A stretch of 64,000 nt of DNA. Origin: Channallabes apus. Taxonomy: Eukaryota; Chordata; Actinopteri; Siluriformes; Clariidae. The stretch covers positions 1,878,001 through 1,942,000 of the forward strand of contig CM060112.1 of assembly GCA_030522415.1 (NCBI GenBank), written 5' to 3'. Position numbers and translations under genes: made by a program. The number at the start of each line of letters is the position of its first letter. Position 1 is the stretch's first letter. This document shows positions 1-11,394 of this stretch, one piece after another. The notes beneath the pieces are model-generated. The model was not told the origin of the DNA. It saw only the letters and a list, made by a program, of their open reading frames with translations, and searched no databases.

Positions 1-123
1 TATTTTGATAGGAGGTTGCTTAGGAAGAGAGACAACAGACACGTACTATGCAAGCTTACTTAGTTTTTACTAGAACTCACACTTCAGAACAGGTGACCCT
101 CCTAACCCAAAGGGCGTGGTTTA

Positions 124-590
124 CTTTAATAAAGGTCACTCAACACATCTATTACACCTACAGCACATCTCACCACTGTCTTACAGTTCTCATACATGTC
201 CTGCACCACTCTAACATACTTCTCTGCCACTCCAGACTTCCTCATACAACACCACAGCTCCTCTCTCGGCACCCTGTCGTACGCTTTCTCTAAATCTACA
301 AAGACACAATGCAACTCTTTATTACCTTCTCTGTACTTCTCCACCAGCATCCTCAAAGCAAATACTGCATCTGATGTACTCTTTCTAGGCATAAAACCAT
401 ATTGCTGCTCACAAATTCTCACCTCTGCCCTTAACCTAGCTTCCACTACTCTTTCCCACAGCTTCATTGTATGGCTCATTAGTTTTATACCTCTGTAATT
501 GCCACAGCTCTGCACATCTGCCTTGTTCTTAAAAATCTTAAAATAACAACTAACTGGTGTTTTTCTTGCTATGTAATTACCTAATTCCAT
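124..590 (-). mobile_element. Truncated LINE reverse transcriptase fragment (RTE-like family)
   Basis: The minus strand encodes about 150 residues of a reverse transcriptase, with the palm motif [13 protein letters not shown] and, upstream, a YGFMP.KST segment. Both are typical of the fish LINE whose other copy lies at 44486-45564 on the plus strand. The two copies share the run from [14 protein letters not shown] to VVRCAVGV almost residue for residue. The fragment lacks the endonuclease, the second catalytic motif (FADD) and the C-terminus, so it is a dead 5'- and 3'-truncated copy. The assignment to an RTE-type clade is from memory of fish LINE families; the reverse transcriptase identity itself is secure. 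Confidence 0.85.
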
Positions 591-714
591 ATGTGTTATT
601 TTATAGTTTTGAAATCCACAGTATGGTTGTAGAATGTAGAAAATAAATCACTACACAATAACAAAGAAATGTAGAAATTTCCAAGTGACCCCAAACTTTT
701 GAACGGTAGTGTAT
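591..714. mobile_element. Solo terminal region of a Tc1-like DNA transposon
   Basis: The stretch ends in GTGACCCCAAACTTTTGAAC followed by GGTAGTGTA. Read on the minus strand this is the familiar teleost Tc1 terminal inverted repeat beginning CACTACCGTTCAAAAG. No transposase and no opposite terminus are visible; the neighbouring LINE fragment replaces the rest. This is a remnant, identified by recall of the terminal repeat. Confidence 0.6.
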
Positions 715-1139
715 GCTGTTGGATTTATTTTTCATGCCATCCTAAACAAATGAATGATAAATGTTTAAATAAAATTTTAAATATTTTGAATAATCAATTA
801 CATTTTGCACATAAAACTGTTGAGTCTTGGTGAAATAATATTACTGCCAATTACCATGTTTTTCTTCGCATGCAAATTAATTCATATGTACAGTTTTAGG
901 GGTTTTTTGTTTGTTTGTTTGTTTGTTTGTTTGTTTGTTTGTTTAAAGCACTTAATTGAGGAAATAGATTGGGGATGTATTTTTAAAAAATAAGGAAAAA
1001 AGTTAATCTAAAGCATTCTTAAATCTTGTACTTTTAAAAGCAAACATTCCCTATGAACTCCTTGTTTTCTCAAATAAACAATAGATTACTTTATAATGTA
1101 TATAATCACTTTATAACCCACACCATGCTCATTACTCAC
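715..1139. other. AT-rich non-coding stretch with a (GTTT)n array
   Basis: It holds a (GTTT)n tetranucleotide array at about 907-943 and otherwise AT-rich sequence. If the Ig-like gene to its right continues leftwards, this is intron. No further Ig-domain or transmembrane exon with usable splice sites was recognised here. Confidence 0.5.
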
Positions 1140-1442
1140 ATATAACAATGCTGATGGGAGAGCTAAACTGAGACTGTGCTGCAGTCTGGATGTCTCTGTA
1201 CCAGCAGACGAACGCTGTCTCCCTTTCTGGCTTTGCGATGAGCGTGAAGACCACCGTGTTGTCTCTCCTCAGGGTAAAGGACAGCACGGGCGAAGAGTTG
1301 TTCAGAGCCTGAGACAGATGCACTTCTGTAGGTGTCTTTGCCCCGTTTGGAAGCGTGCAAACAACCTTCACGGCTGAGTAGAGCTTAATGGCACTCTGGT
1401 TCACACTAACATCGAACACAAAAGTCGGAGCTGGGAGAAGTT
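1140..1442 (-). CDS. Ig-like domain exon of an unidentified receptor-like protein
   Basis: This 303-nt exon starts after a CTCTTCCAG acceptor and ends before a GTGAGT donor, in phase 1-1, the usual phase for Ig-domain exons. It encodes a ~100-residue immunoglobulin-like domain: a PAPTFVF strand, VVC as the first disulphide cysteine, and FVCWYR as the second about 50 residues later. There are two N-glycosylation sequons (NQS, NNS). The phases join it exactly to the two small signal-peptide exons at 4781-4825 and 5103-5124, giving a secreted or type I membrane protein N-terminus. The loose resemblance is to teleost Fc-receptor-like or leukocyte receptor domains, but I cannot name the family. 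No transmembrane exon is in view; the gene either continues beyond the left edge or is broken there. Confidence 0.7.
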
Positions 1443-1446
1443 CTGG

Positions 1447-1484
<38 letters not shown>

Positions 1485-1689
1485 AGATGTTAAGAAAAAT
1501 ATTCCTTCACACTGAAGCACAAAAAACATGTACTTTTATTTGAAGGTCATCATTAAGTCAATATTTACAGATGCACTTCTGTATACATGTACAAATGTAT
1601 GTGTTCATGTGTGTCCTTACATGTGGATGTTGCTTTTTTCTGCCAAGTTTTCTCTTGTGCTCTAATCTTATTGTCTTTATGCTGATTTT

Positions 1690-2095
1690 TACTTGTCACA
1701 AGAGGACAAACAGGTGGCAGTGGTCAGACAAAGAAGGTCAAAGGAAGGCCAGTTAGCTGTAATGGAAAGCACTAAGACTTCCAGTGCACCAGAATCTACT
1801 GTTCAAGGACTCCAACAAGCAAAGAACCCTAGACCTCCGATCCCACATCCAATTTTCCCAGATCCCAATCCAATCGAATTCCCAAGTGATGCACAGGACA
1901 AGCAAGTCTGATTCACAGAGGCCGACCCCTCGACCCACAGCACCCAAAGGATTCACTGCCCCTGGATTCACAATGTCCTGGTGCCAGACACCTGAGCACC
2001 CCCAAGAGGCACTGTTGAGCCACGACACCCCAGTGGACCAGATCTGCCCAGGTGACACAAGTGGAACCTACACATTTCTGAGCTTAATGTTTTGA
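1690..2095 (+). other. Uncharacterised proline-rich open frames, probably repeat-derived
   Basis: Two overlapping plus-strand frames of 72 and 103 codons read through a segment rich in Pro, Ser, Thr and Gln (for example RPTPRPTAPKGFTAPG). Base composition is higher in GC than the flanks, which is why it stands out. No domain is recognised, the frames shift relative to one another, and there is no splice context. It is more likely part of an interspersed repeat or retroposed fragment than a gene. Confidence 0.3.
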
Positions 2096-2893
2096 GTTGT
2101 AATGTTATGGCTGTTCTTCAGTGCATTTAGAAAATCTCTCCACAGCAGCCATGTACTGTATGTAGAGTAGTAATAGTGCATTGACGCGTTGTTTGGCACC
2201 ACTGTTGTAGCACATTTTTACATTTCACCAAATTTTAAACAAAAAATAAACAACTTTAAGTAGAGATGAAGCAAAAAATTTACCCACAATGTAACCACAA
2301 AGTCCTCGAAGATTCATAACTTCCTTAATTTCATATGATTTATATGCAAGTGCCTCGTTCCTCCTCCTTGTTCCTTTGTTTGATTAAATTTTAATTAATA
2401 TTCAATAGATATATGTTAATTTGTTTGGCCTATTGGTGTGGTGGCTCCAAATTTCATACTTCCACCCCTCCCATCTCATCTTTTATTTATTATTTACTCA
2501 TATCTGGGTTGGTTTATAGGGCCTCTAAAAATGTTATTCGCCTTTTTCCTTTTTTTCATAGAGGGTTCAGATTGTTACTTTTTTCCTAACCAGAATATAG
2601 ACCACTAGTGGTGACGGCTTAATTTTTCCATCAGAGAAGGTTTTGAGATTTTTCCAAGATGCGTAATTATCTTATTCTTTTTTCATATTTTTCTCTTCCT
2701 TTCCCAACAGTTATGTCTCACCTGTCCTTAGTATGCTTCATGTTATTGAAATAATTTATTTATTTATTTATTACACTTTTTTCTTTTATGATCTCAAGAT
2801 TACATATCATATAATGAATATTTATTCAACTTAATTACGCTTAGGACCAATATGATATAATTTTGTCAAAGCTTGAATACTTTAAATTATATC

Positions 2894-3080
2894 ACAGTGG
2901 AACCTCGGATTACGAGCATAATCCGTTCCGGAAGCGGGTTCGTATTCCAAAACACTTGTAAACCAAATTTAGTTTTCCCATAAGAAATAATGGAAACTCT
3001 AACTATTCGCATTATACAGCCCAAAAAAATAAATACATAAAAATAATAAATACAAAATATAAAGTAAAAATAAAACAAAT
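2894..3080 (-). mobile_element. pogo/Tigger-type MITE terminal fragment
   Basis: It begins CAGTGGAACCTCGGATTACG and continues with sequence that is the reverse complement of the right end of the element at 50036-50848 (AATCCGTTCC, then a poly-A/T rich tract ending AAAACAAATTAA). The CAGTgg.aCCTCGgattACGA terminus resembles pogo/Tigger-class inverted repeats. Only one end is present. Confidence 0.6.
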
Positions 3081-3724
3081 TAATGTGTTAATTATAACAT
3101 TTGTTCTACCTGACATATCTGAAAACTCAAATCCACAGTTTGAAGCCTCTCCGTTATCACAAACTTCGCAAGCCTTCCATATAATACCTTTTTTGTCATT
3201 GACCTGTGCTATGTTGCTGGCATGGATCTGTTCCGCTTGTGTTTTAAGGATTAATAAATAAATATATGAGAGAGAATTATAATGAGCATAATGAATATTT
3301 TTCCATATATGCCACTGCAGAGGGACTTACAGCATTAAATCATGGACTTTGGTAATCATGAAAAGAAAGCTCTTGCATTTTTGCATTATTCCATTTTAAA
3401 AGTCACCTGTTGTGACGATCCTGTCTCCACATCTGTCCTTTCATGATTTGAAGCTTCATCCTGAGTTCGTGTCACCACCCTGACTTCAGGAGTTTCCTGA
3501 TCAAGTTTCCGGATCGTGATTTAAAAGTCATAACGTACAGTTATAAAGTACAAAACGTTTCTGTTGTCGTTTAATTTTTTTCTATGATTATTACTTATTT
3601 GTGGTGTTTTATGTTTTGTACATCTTTTCAAATTGAGACCTCATTAGTAAGTTGCTGCTGGTGTAAAATAAAAATCTCCGTTTGTGTTATGTTTCCTTCC
3701 TTCACAGAATTCTGTGGACCAGGG

Positions 3725-4010
3725 CTTGAAATTCAAATTTACTTGAGTTGGATCAACTTAATTTACAACTGAAAAATTTGTTGTACGAACCCTATTCATT
3801 TATGTTAAGTGTTAAATGATGTTGGACGCAGCTGTAGTTAATAAGTTAAATGAACCTAATAAAATTAATTTGACTGAACCTAAGAAGTTGGGCCAGCAAA
3901 ATTACTTAATGCTGGAAGAAAGCTGTTAAATCAGGTGGAAATTCTTTCCATAATTTAATTATGTTCATTCAACGAGTTATTTTTTTGAGTGCATTTCACT
4001 GATCTTATTT
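3725..4010. mobile_element. Possible non-autonomous element with weak inverted ends
   Basis: The left side (ACTTGAGTTGGATCAAC) and the reverse complement of the right side (AATAACTCGTTGAATGAAC) are similar in pattern, as in common fish MITEs that end in a CACTCAAAAAAATAACT-like sequence. The similarity is imperfect and no target duplication was verified, so this is a tentative call. Confidence 0.3.
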
Positions 4011-4131
4011 ACTATTAACGATAATATTCTGCAAACAGGTTACTTCCTGTTCCCGCTTACGTTCTCTCAGTAACCTCCCCATACAAAGTGCAAGTCAATG
4101 TTTTTAGTTGTCAGTGTCGTTTGTCTGCTGA

Positions 4132-4133
<2 letters not shown>

Positions 4134-4203
<70 letters not shown>

Positions 4204-4220
4204 GTGTGTGCGTGTGTGCG
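4134..4220. repeat. (TG)n microsatellite
   Basis: About 43 dinucleotide units, with C interruptions at the right end, followed by a G-run. The long Cys/Val or His/Thr frames here are artefacts of the repeat. Confidence 0.97.
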
Positions 4221-4780
4221 TTGGGGGTGGGGGGGATATTTGTCCCTTGTCCTGTAATGCGCAAAAAAAAAAAAGTGGAAGTAAAGCAGCATTAGTGGTG
4301 TGATTTGTAAATGGTGGAAAGTAAGAGATTTTGCAAACACTCGATTCCTCCACGCAAGGGTTCACAGGTTCACATGAATATCATTTTAAAAAATTATAAT
4401 TCTTGAGTTTATAATTAAATTATAATTGTCAATAAATGTATTTGATTAGCCTGATTTAAGTCAATAAACAATCAGTAATAAACACTGTGCCACACATTAT
4501 ATTCCTATAGAAACTGATTTCACAGTGCGAGTGCACGTACACTGGTGTTTTAGAAACTGTTACACAGAGCATATTAATATATAACTACAATCATAAATAT
4601 AATTTCTACATATTTTTATAGAACATATTTTAATTTTAATGTTAATGTATATCATAAAAAATTATTTGAGTTTTATAAGTCATTTCATATCGCTTAAAAA
4701 AAACTAAAGTTGGGAATAAAACCTTTCGTGATAGAGACAGAGGTTTATAAAGAGGTTCAAAACCACGGCGTTCGACTCAC

Positions 4781-4825
4781 CCTGAGACTCGGCCAGCTGG
4801 AGAGCAAACACGACCACAAACAGCA
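4781..4825 (-). CDS. Signal-peptide exon 2 of the Ig-like gene
   Basis: A 45-nt exon between a TCACAG acceptor and a GTGAGT donor. It encodes the hydrophobic core LFVVVFALQLAESQ. Joined to exon 1 (ending G) it forms a GTG valine codon, and its last G joins AA of the Ig exon to form GAA. The resulting N-terminus is MTLHKLTVLFVVVFALQLAE followed by SQE and the Ig domain. That is a textbook signal peptide with a likely cleavage near AES/Q. The three-way phase agreement is strong support despite the small size. Confidence 0.7.
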
Positions 4826-4844
4826 CTGTGACACGAGAGGACAG

Positions 4845-4883
<39 letters not shown>

Positions 4884-5102
4884 TTAAATGTAAACGAATA
4901 AATACAGGAGTAAAAACAAAAAAAATTCATTTTAATTATCTAATGGTGCAAAACAACAAACAGTTACACATATTGTGTATATACAGTACATTAGTTTTAC
5001 CATTTTTTATTTAGTCATTATAATTAAAATGATTAACCCAAGCTACAGTAATGCCTGGTAATAAACATTAAAAAGTGTAGAGTTAAAGAACCCGAGCTTT
5101 AC

Positions 5103-5124
5103 CCGTGAGCTTGTGGAGAGTCAT
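5103..5124 (-). CDS. First coding exon of the Ig-like gene
   Basis: A 22-nt start exon: ATG followed by codons for TLHKLT and one extra G, then a GTAAAG donor. The start is chosen because the next exon supplies a hydrophobic core in matching phase. Very short first exons carrying only the n-region of a signal peptide are common in Ig-superfamily receptor genes. Confidence 0.65.
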
Positions 5125-5376
5125 GGTGTCACTGGACTGCGTCCAAAATGTGAGAGGAAAAGCGTTCGTGTCAAATCTGGAAATTCTCTTTGGTGAAAGT
5201 GTGACAGTCTGCCAGAGAACCGGATGCTGACGTTACAACACACACTTGAATGTTCCGTATTCATGTGAACAGGAAATCTACGTGGTTACAAGGTTGCTTT
5301 GTAAAATGATACAGTATACTGTAAGTATGTTCAGGAAAAAAGAAAAACGATTCATAAATAAATAAATTAATAAATA

Positions 5377-8261
5377 ACCCCTCCTTGAACCACCACCTTA
5401 TTGTGGTGGAGGGGTTTGCGTGTCCCAATGATCCTGGGAGCTAAGTTGTCGGGGGCTTCATGCCCCTGGTAGGGTCACCCATGGCAATCTGGTCCTAGGT
5501 GAGGGAACAGACAAAGAGTGGTTCAGAAGACCTCTTGTGATGAATACAAACTTTGGCAAACGTTTTCCCATACTTATTGCCCCCCGACTCGGGGCCTGTA
5601 CATTAGGGTTCACCACAGTAGACGAGAGGGTGGCCTCCCTCCGCCTTCGGGTGGGGGGGCGGATCCTTACTGTTGTTTGCACTTATGCGCCAAATAGCAG
5701 TTTGGAGTACCCGCCCTTTTTGGGGTCTCTAGAGGGGGCGCTACAGAACGTCCCTCCTGGGGACTCCATCGTTCTGTTGGGGGACTTCAATGCTCACATG
5801 GGCAATGACAGTGAGACCTGGAAGGGCGTGATTGGGATGAACGGCCCCCCCGATCTGAACCAGAGCGGTGTTTTGTTATTGGACTTCTGTGCTCGTCACG
5901 GATTGTCCATAACGAACACCATGTTCAGGCATAAGGGTGTCCATATGTGCACCTGGCACCAGGACACCCTAGGTCGCGGTTCGCTGATCGACTTTGTGGT
6001 CGTGTCGTCGGACTTGCGGCCACATGTCTTGGACACTCAGGTGAAGAGAGGGGCGGAGCTGTCAACTGATCACCACCTGGTGGTGAGTTGGCTCCGTTGT
6101 CAGGGTAGGATGCCGGTCAGGCCTGGTAAACCCAAACGTATTGTGAGGGTCTGCTGGGAACGTCTGGCAGAGTCCCCTGTCAGGACAAGCTTCAACTCCC
6201 ACCTCCGGCAAAGCTTCAACCACGTCCTGGGGGAGGTGGGGGACATTGAGTCCGAATGGACTATGTTCTGCGCCTCCATTGTCGAGGCGGCCGACCGGAG
6301 CTGTGGCCGTAAGGTGGTCGGTGCCTGTCGCGGTGGCAACCCAAGAACCCGTTGGTGGACACCGGCGGTGAGGGATGCCATCAAGCTGAAGAAGGAGTCT
6401 TACCGGGCCTTTTTGGCTGGTGGCACTCCGGAGGCAGCTGAAAGGTACCGGCAGGCCAAGCAGAATGCATCTTCGGTGGTTACTGAGGCAAAAACCCGGG
6501 CCTGGGAGGAGTTTGGGCAGGCCATGGAGAATGACTTCCAGACGGCTTCGAAGAGATTCTGGTCCACAATCCGGGCTCTCTGGAGGGGAAAGCAGTGCAC
6601 GGTCAGCACAGTGTATAGTGGGGATGGTGCACTGCTGACCTCGACTCGGGACGTTGTGGGTCGGTGGGGGGAGTACCCTCGAAGACCTCCTTATTTCCAC
6701 AAAAATGCCTTCCGATGAGGAAGCAGAGTCTGGGGACATAGAGGTGGACTCTTTCATCTCTGAGGCCGAGGTCACCAAGGTAGTCAAAAAGCTCCATGGT
6801 GGCGGGGCCCCGGGGGGGTGGATGAGATCCGCCCGGAGTTCCTCAAGGATCTGGATGTTGTAGGGCTGTCATGGTTGACACATCGGGGACAGTGCCTCTG
6901 GACTGGCAAACCGGGGTGGTGGTCCCCCTCTTCAAGAAGGGGGACCCGAGAGTGTGTTCCAACTACAGAGGGATCACACTTCTCAGTCTCCCCGGGAAAG
7001 TCTATTCAGGGGACCTGGAAAGGAGGGTTTGTCGGATAGTCGAACCTCGGATTCAGAAGGAGCATTGTGGTTTATGTCCGGGTCACGGAACAGTGGACCA
7101 GCTCTTCACCCTTGAGGGGGCATGGGAGTTTGCCCAACCAGTCTACATGTGCTTTGTGGACTGGGTGAAGGCATTCGACCGTGTCCCTCGAGGAGTCCTG
7201 TGGGGGATACTCCGGGAGTATGGGATATCGGATTCCCTGTTAAGGGCTGTCCGGTCCCTGTTCAACCAGTGTCGGAGCTTGGTCCGCATTGCCGGTAGTA
7301 AGTCGGACCTGTTTCCAGTGACTCCGACAGGGCTGCCCTTTGTCACCGATCCTGTTCATAATTTTTATGGACAGGATTTCTAGGCGCAGCCAGGGCGTTG
7401 AGGGGGTACAGTTTGGTGGGCTTAGGATTGGGTCACTGCTTTTTGCAGATGACGTTGTTCTGTTGGCCTCATCACCCTGTGACCTACAGCTCTCACTGGA
7501 TAGGTTCGGAGCCGAGTGTGAAGCGGCTGGGATGGGAATCAGCACCTCCAAATCTGAGGCCATGGTCCTCAGCCGGAAAAGGGTGGAGTGCCCTCTCAGG
7601 GTTGGGAGTGAGATCCTGCCCCAAGTGGAGGAGTTTAAGTATCTCGGGGGCTTGTTCACGAGTCAGGGTAAAATGGAACGGGAGATCGACAGGCGGATAG
7701 GGGCAGCGTCTACAGTGATGCGGGCTCTGTATCGGTCCGTCGTGGTGAAGAAGGAGCTGAGCCAAAAGGCAAAGCTCTCAATTTACCGGTCGATCTACGT
7801 TCCTACCCTCACCAATGGTCATGTGCTGTGTGTACTGACCGAAAGAACAAGATCGCGAATACAAGCGGCCGAAATGAGTTTCCTCCGCAGGGTGTCTGGG
7901 CTCTCCCTTAGAGATAGGGTGAGAAGATCAGTCATCCGGGAGGGGTTCAGAGTAGAGCCGCTGCTCCTCTGCATCAAGAGGAGCCAGATGAGGTGGCTTG
8001 GGCATCTACGTATTTAGGATGCCCCCTGGACGCCTCCCTTGTGAGGTGTTCCGGACATGCCCCGCCGGAAAGAGACCCCGGGGAAGACCCAGGACACGCT
8101 GGAGGAACTATATCTCTCAGCTGGCCTGGGAATGCCTTGGGATCCCCCCGGAAGAGCTGGAAGAAGTGGCCGGGGAGAGGGAAGTCTGGGCATCTGTGCT
8201 GAAGCTGCTGCCCCCGCGACCCGACCTCGGATAAGCGGAAGAAAATGGATGGATGGATGGA
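5377..8261 (+). mobile_element. Rex3-like non-LTR retrotransposon, nearly full coding length, frame-broken
   Basis: The plus strand carries, in order, an AP-type endonuclease ([12 protein letters not shown] near 5780; later LIDFVVVSS and [10 protein letters not shown]) and a reverse transcriptase (FVDWVKAFDRVPRG near 7155-7195, LLFADDVVLLAS near 7438-7473). A C-terminal region contains RSRIQAAEMSFLRRV and RPRGRPRTRWR. The 3' end is a short (GATG)n array followed by (AATA)n, which is the described signature of Rex3 in fish. Frames shift several times (around 6640-6720, 6815, 7030, 7330 and 8010) and a glutamate of the usual VDLEKAF motif is W-V-K here, so the copy is dead. An imperfect (ATAAATA)n duplication flanks both ends, which fits target-primed insertion into an AT-rich repeat. 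It lies just upstream of the Ig-like gene's start codon, on the opposite strand. Confidence 0.88.
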
Positions 8262-8406
8262 TAAATAAATAAATAAATCTCACAACGTGTAGTAATGTAC
8301 GATCACACACGGAGTCCTTCTGTTAATTATACAGGGTGACGTCTTAAAGGGCAACTTGTAAGGCCACTTCATGTTTAAATCATGTTTAGACGTTCAGACA
8401 GGTCTC

Positions 8407-8442
<36 letters not shown>

Positions 8443-8654
8443 AAACCAAAACTATGAGAAAAATAAAACAGTCCTTGCTTTCTGTTTGTATCTGTTGCGG
8501 TTTGAGCATCAGCCCATTTACACAGACACTGAAACACTGCGTGTGGAGGAGGAGTGAAATAGAGGAAGTTGGAGGGATTAAAAAATGCATTAATTGTAAG
8601 AACATTAGAACTCAGGACTATGTTTAATAGTGAAAGAATGAGCATTCACACACA

Positions 8655-8690
<36 letters not shown>

Positions 8691-9692
8691 GCAAAGGGAA
8701 CATAAGGGATTGCATTTGCAGTGTATTTGGCTCCATAAACAGAGCCAAACTGCAGCACTACCTGACTGGTTCACAAACACACCACTTGTAGAAAACAGCT
8801 TTCCGTGCTTTTTTAACCTATTAAAAAGAAACAATTAAAACAAAACAGAAATCCAAATAAAACAATAGAACAATAATATAATTATAGAAAAACAGCTTCA
8901 CACTGCATTAAAATAAAATTAAATTAAACAATAAAACATGTTTTAAAAATCAGTAAAACAGTGAGAAATGAATTGAATTGAAATGAAACACCACACGTCC
9001 TAATAAAGGATTCTGATGCAGGTAGTAAAGTGGAAATAACAGCAGCCAGAAAATAGGGTGATTCTGGTGTGTGCTACTTCTGGATGGAGGCGGGCGGAGT
9101 CAATCTGGAATCTCACACATATGTTACACCGAGCCTCTTAGCAGGAAAAGTAAATGTGAAAGTGACGTAACAGGACAAAAAAAATGCGAGTACTCTTTTT
9201 TCTCAGGAACATATTTATAAATAACAGAATAAATAACATTCAAATTGAGCAAAACTTCCAGCAAACCTCTGAACAAATCCCGCCTTCTTGATTCACTCTC
9301 ATCTATGATTGGTTAGAATCCATTAGCATGAAAGGTGTTAATATTTGTCAAATCTCAGCGATGGTCTAAACCTCATTATACAGAATAAATAATACCCATG
9401 TTTACTGAAGTAATAATAATAATAATAATAATAATAATCAACGATCCATTACAGAACTGAAGGCGTGACTTACATCATGTTTTCAATAACAGCTTTAAAG
9501 ACCTACAAGTATTCGGGTCACTCTGTGTTTTGCAAGATCTCACAGTAATATTAAGGACTACTGTTTTTTACAGGGTCGAAGGTTCAATTCCCAACTCAGG
9601 TCTATATATGGTTTCCTCCAGATACTCCAGGATCCTCTTCTGGGTTAAAAAAACTTTTAGATTAGGCTAGTTGGCATTTCCAAGTTTCCCAT

Positions 9693-9768
<76 letters not shown>

Positions 9769-10734
9769 ACTGTAGGCTCCAGGTCTCTTGCGACTCTGTA
9801 CAGGATATTTTTCCTAATTTTTTTTCCTTTTATGTCACTTTAAGGTCCACCGTAAAATAACATGCCCAGCTATGCACAAGATTAGTTCTCAGATGATATT
9901 AGCAAAGTGAGAATTAGCATAAGCAAAGCTGTGCGAGTTACGTCAACAATCTCAGCAATCTAAATTTCTAGCCCAAGCTAAAAATGCCAAAATCTCACTC
10001 GCCACAGGATCGGTCTGAAGAATTATTCGAGCTGATCAGTTGTGGTTGTGGATTTTCCTGCTTCTTAATTCATGGACTAATGAGAAAATCTTCTTGAAAT
10101 GGTGCTGAAATGTGAGAGAGAGCGGCATCTCAAGGCCACACTCCACAGACTCAGTACATGATTCAGGCTTGACCATAAAGCATGTGCAGCTCTCATATCA
10201 AATGTTTCTCAATCTGCTTTTACACTCGAGCTCTATTGTTTCAACGCAGATAGGCGATAACACCTGTATCATTTTATCAGTGTTAATAAAAAACATTAAA
10301 ACAAATCTCCACACCAACGCTCCGTCTGATTCCTGATTGTGTTGGCTCTGTGTTTCGGCCCACCCCAGTTCTGATGAAGTGCGATGTTTATCCGATCCGC
10401 ACGCTAGCTTCATTCGTCTTTGGCACCGTGCCATCTGTTTTAAAAAGAAAAAGTCATCAACATTCTTCAGAACTCGGCCCATGGAACTGATTTACTGGAA
10501 TCTTATCAATGGATCTCTTTACTGCTTTTAATTCCTGTTTAATTTCACATTTCAAGATGAAGTATTTGATAAACTCGTGTTCTCACCGTCTATAAGAAAA
10601 CATTTCTTTAAAAAAAATTAAATTTTCTGTAAGGACAGGTGTGTTTGTGTTATATCAGCATCAGCACTTTGCAGCAATCACAGGTAAAGCTGTAACTCTA
10701 CGTTTGTTCACATTTTCAGAATGAAGGAGTTGAT
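8262..10734. other. Non-coding region with microsatellites and a degenerate SINE
   Basis: It contains (GT)n at 8410-8440, (CA)n at 8648-8688, (AAT)n near 9411-9438 and a long (GT)n at 9694-9766. A decayed plus-strand copy of the tRNA-derived SINE runs at about 9575-9800, recognisable from GGTTCAATTCCC and TTTCCTCCAGATACTCC. Elsewhere it is AT-rich DNA without a coding signal. Confidence 0.5.
9694..9766. repeat. (GT)n microsatellite inside a degenerate SINE
   Basis: About 36 uninterrupted GT units. They expand at the position where the intact SINE copies carry a short GTGTGTG run, which suggests the microsatellite was seeded by the SINE. Confidence 0.95.
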
Positions 10735-10739
10735 GCTTC

Positions 10740-11335
10740 TGTATTGTTTCTCAGCCGTGTATATTTTATAAGATACGTTCAGCGTTTCACTCGGATGCAT
10801 GTTTGGACACCATCAAGGTTGAAAGTTTTCTCAGTGCCCTGGAGCCATGATCAGATTTCTTGATTTACGTCTGAAACCCTGGCCTTCCAGGAACTCCTTT
10901 AATGGCCCAAACATGTGGAGATGTCTTGGAGCGAGGTCAGGACCGTACGGGGACGTGTCAGTAACTCCCAGCCGAGTTCCCGTAACGTGCAAGTGGTGGT
11001 GGTGAGTGTGTGTGTGTACAGTTCACACAGACAGATGCATCTCTTCTGCAAGTCGGCGACAAGTTATCCATCAATTTTCAAGGATCAGAGATGTTCCTCT
11101 GCCTGAATGTTCTACAGTGAACGACTACAGTGAGCCACCACGGCTGGGATCATCATTCTCGGACGTACGGACGTCTTTTCCATTCAAATGTTTCACCATT
11201 CAAATGTTTTACTGCAGCTAAGAGTCTCATCACTGCACTGTGCTTGAAGTCTTCTGTAAACATGAATCACTTTTACATCTTCATTCACTTGAAATTTCAT
11301 CTCAAAACACTGTTCCATCATTGCACTAACATGGC
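10740..11335 (-). mobile_element. Decayed mariner-like transposase fragment
   Basis: The segment CTGGCCTTCCAGGAACTCCT with the following AATGGCCCAAACATGTGGA matches the minus-strand mariner sequence at 38080-38160 almost base for base. The match resumes at 11215-11290 (GCATCACTG, then the TGAAGTCTTCTGTAAA region). No intact frame remains. The middle part (about 10990-11150) differs and may carry extra inserted sequence. Confidence 0.6.
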
Positions 11336-11394
11336 TGCACACCGCTTTGATGAAAATGACCACAATAGCACCACTTTGTGGTAGCAAGAAACAC

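Larger units (their letters stand above)
1443..4780 (-). other. Presumed large intron of the Ig-like gene, filled with repeats
   Basis: The interval between the signal-peptide exon and the Ig exon contains a (GA)n run next to the acceptor, an unidentified proline-rich open frame near 1700-2095, a pogo-type MITE terminus at about 2894-3080, a possible second MITE near 3725-4010 and a (TG)n array at 4134-4220. The rest is AT-rich. No extra Ig exon was found between them, and none is needed because the phases already match. Confidence 0.5.

Noticed and set aside
4067..4365. Several overlapping His/Thr and Cys/Val frames
   Set aside because: All arise from the (TG)n/(CA)n microsatellite; the same holds at 30066-30576, 39153-39370, 48481-48848 and 62504-62842.
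6062..6787. 241-codon minus-strand frame
   Set aside because: It is the antisense shadow of the Rex3-like endonuclease/reverse transcriptase; its sequence has no domain of its own.
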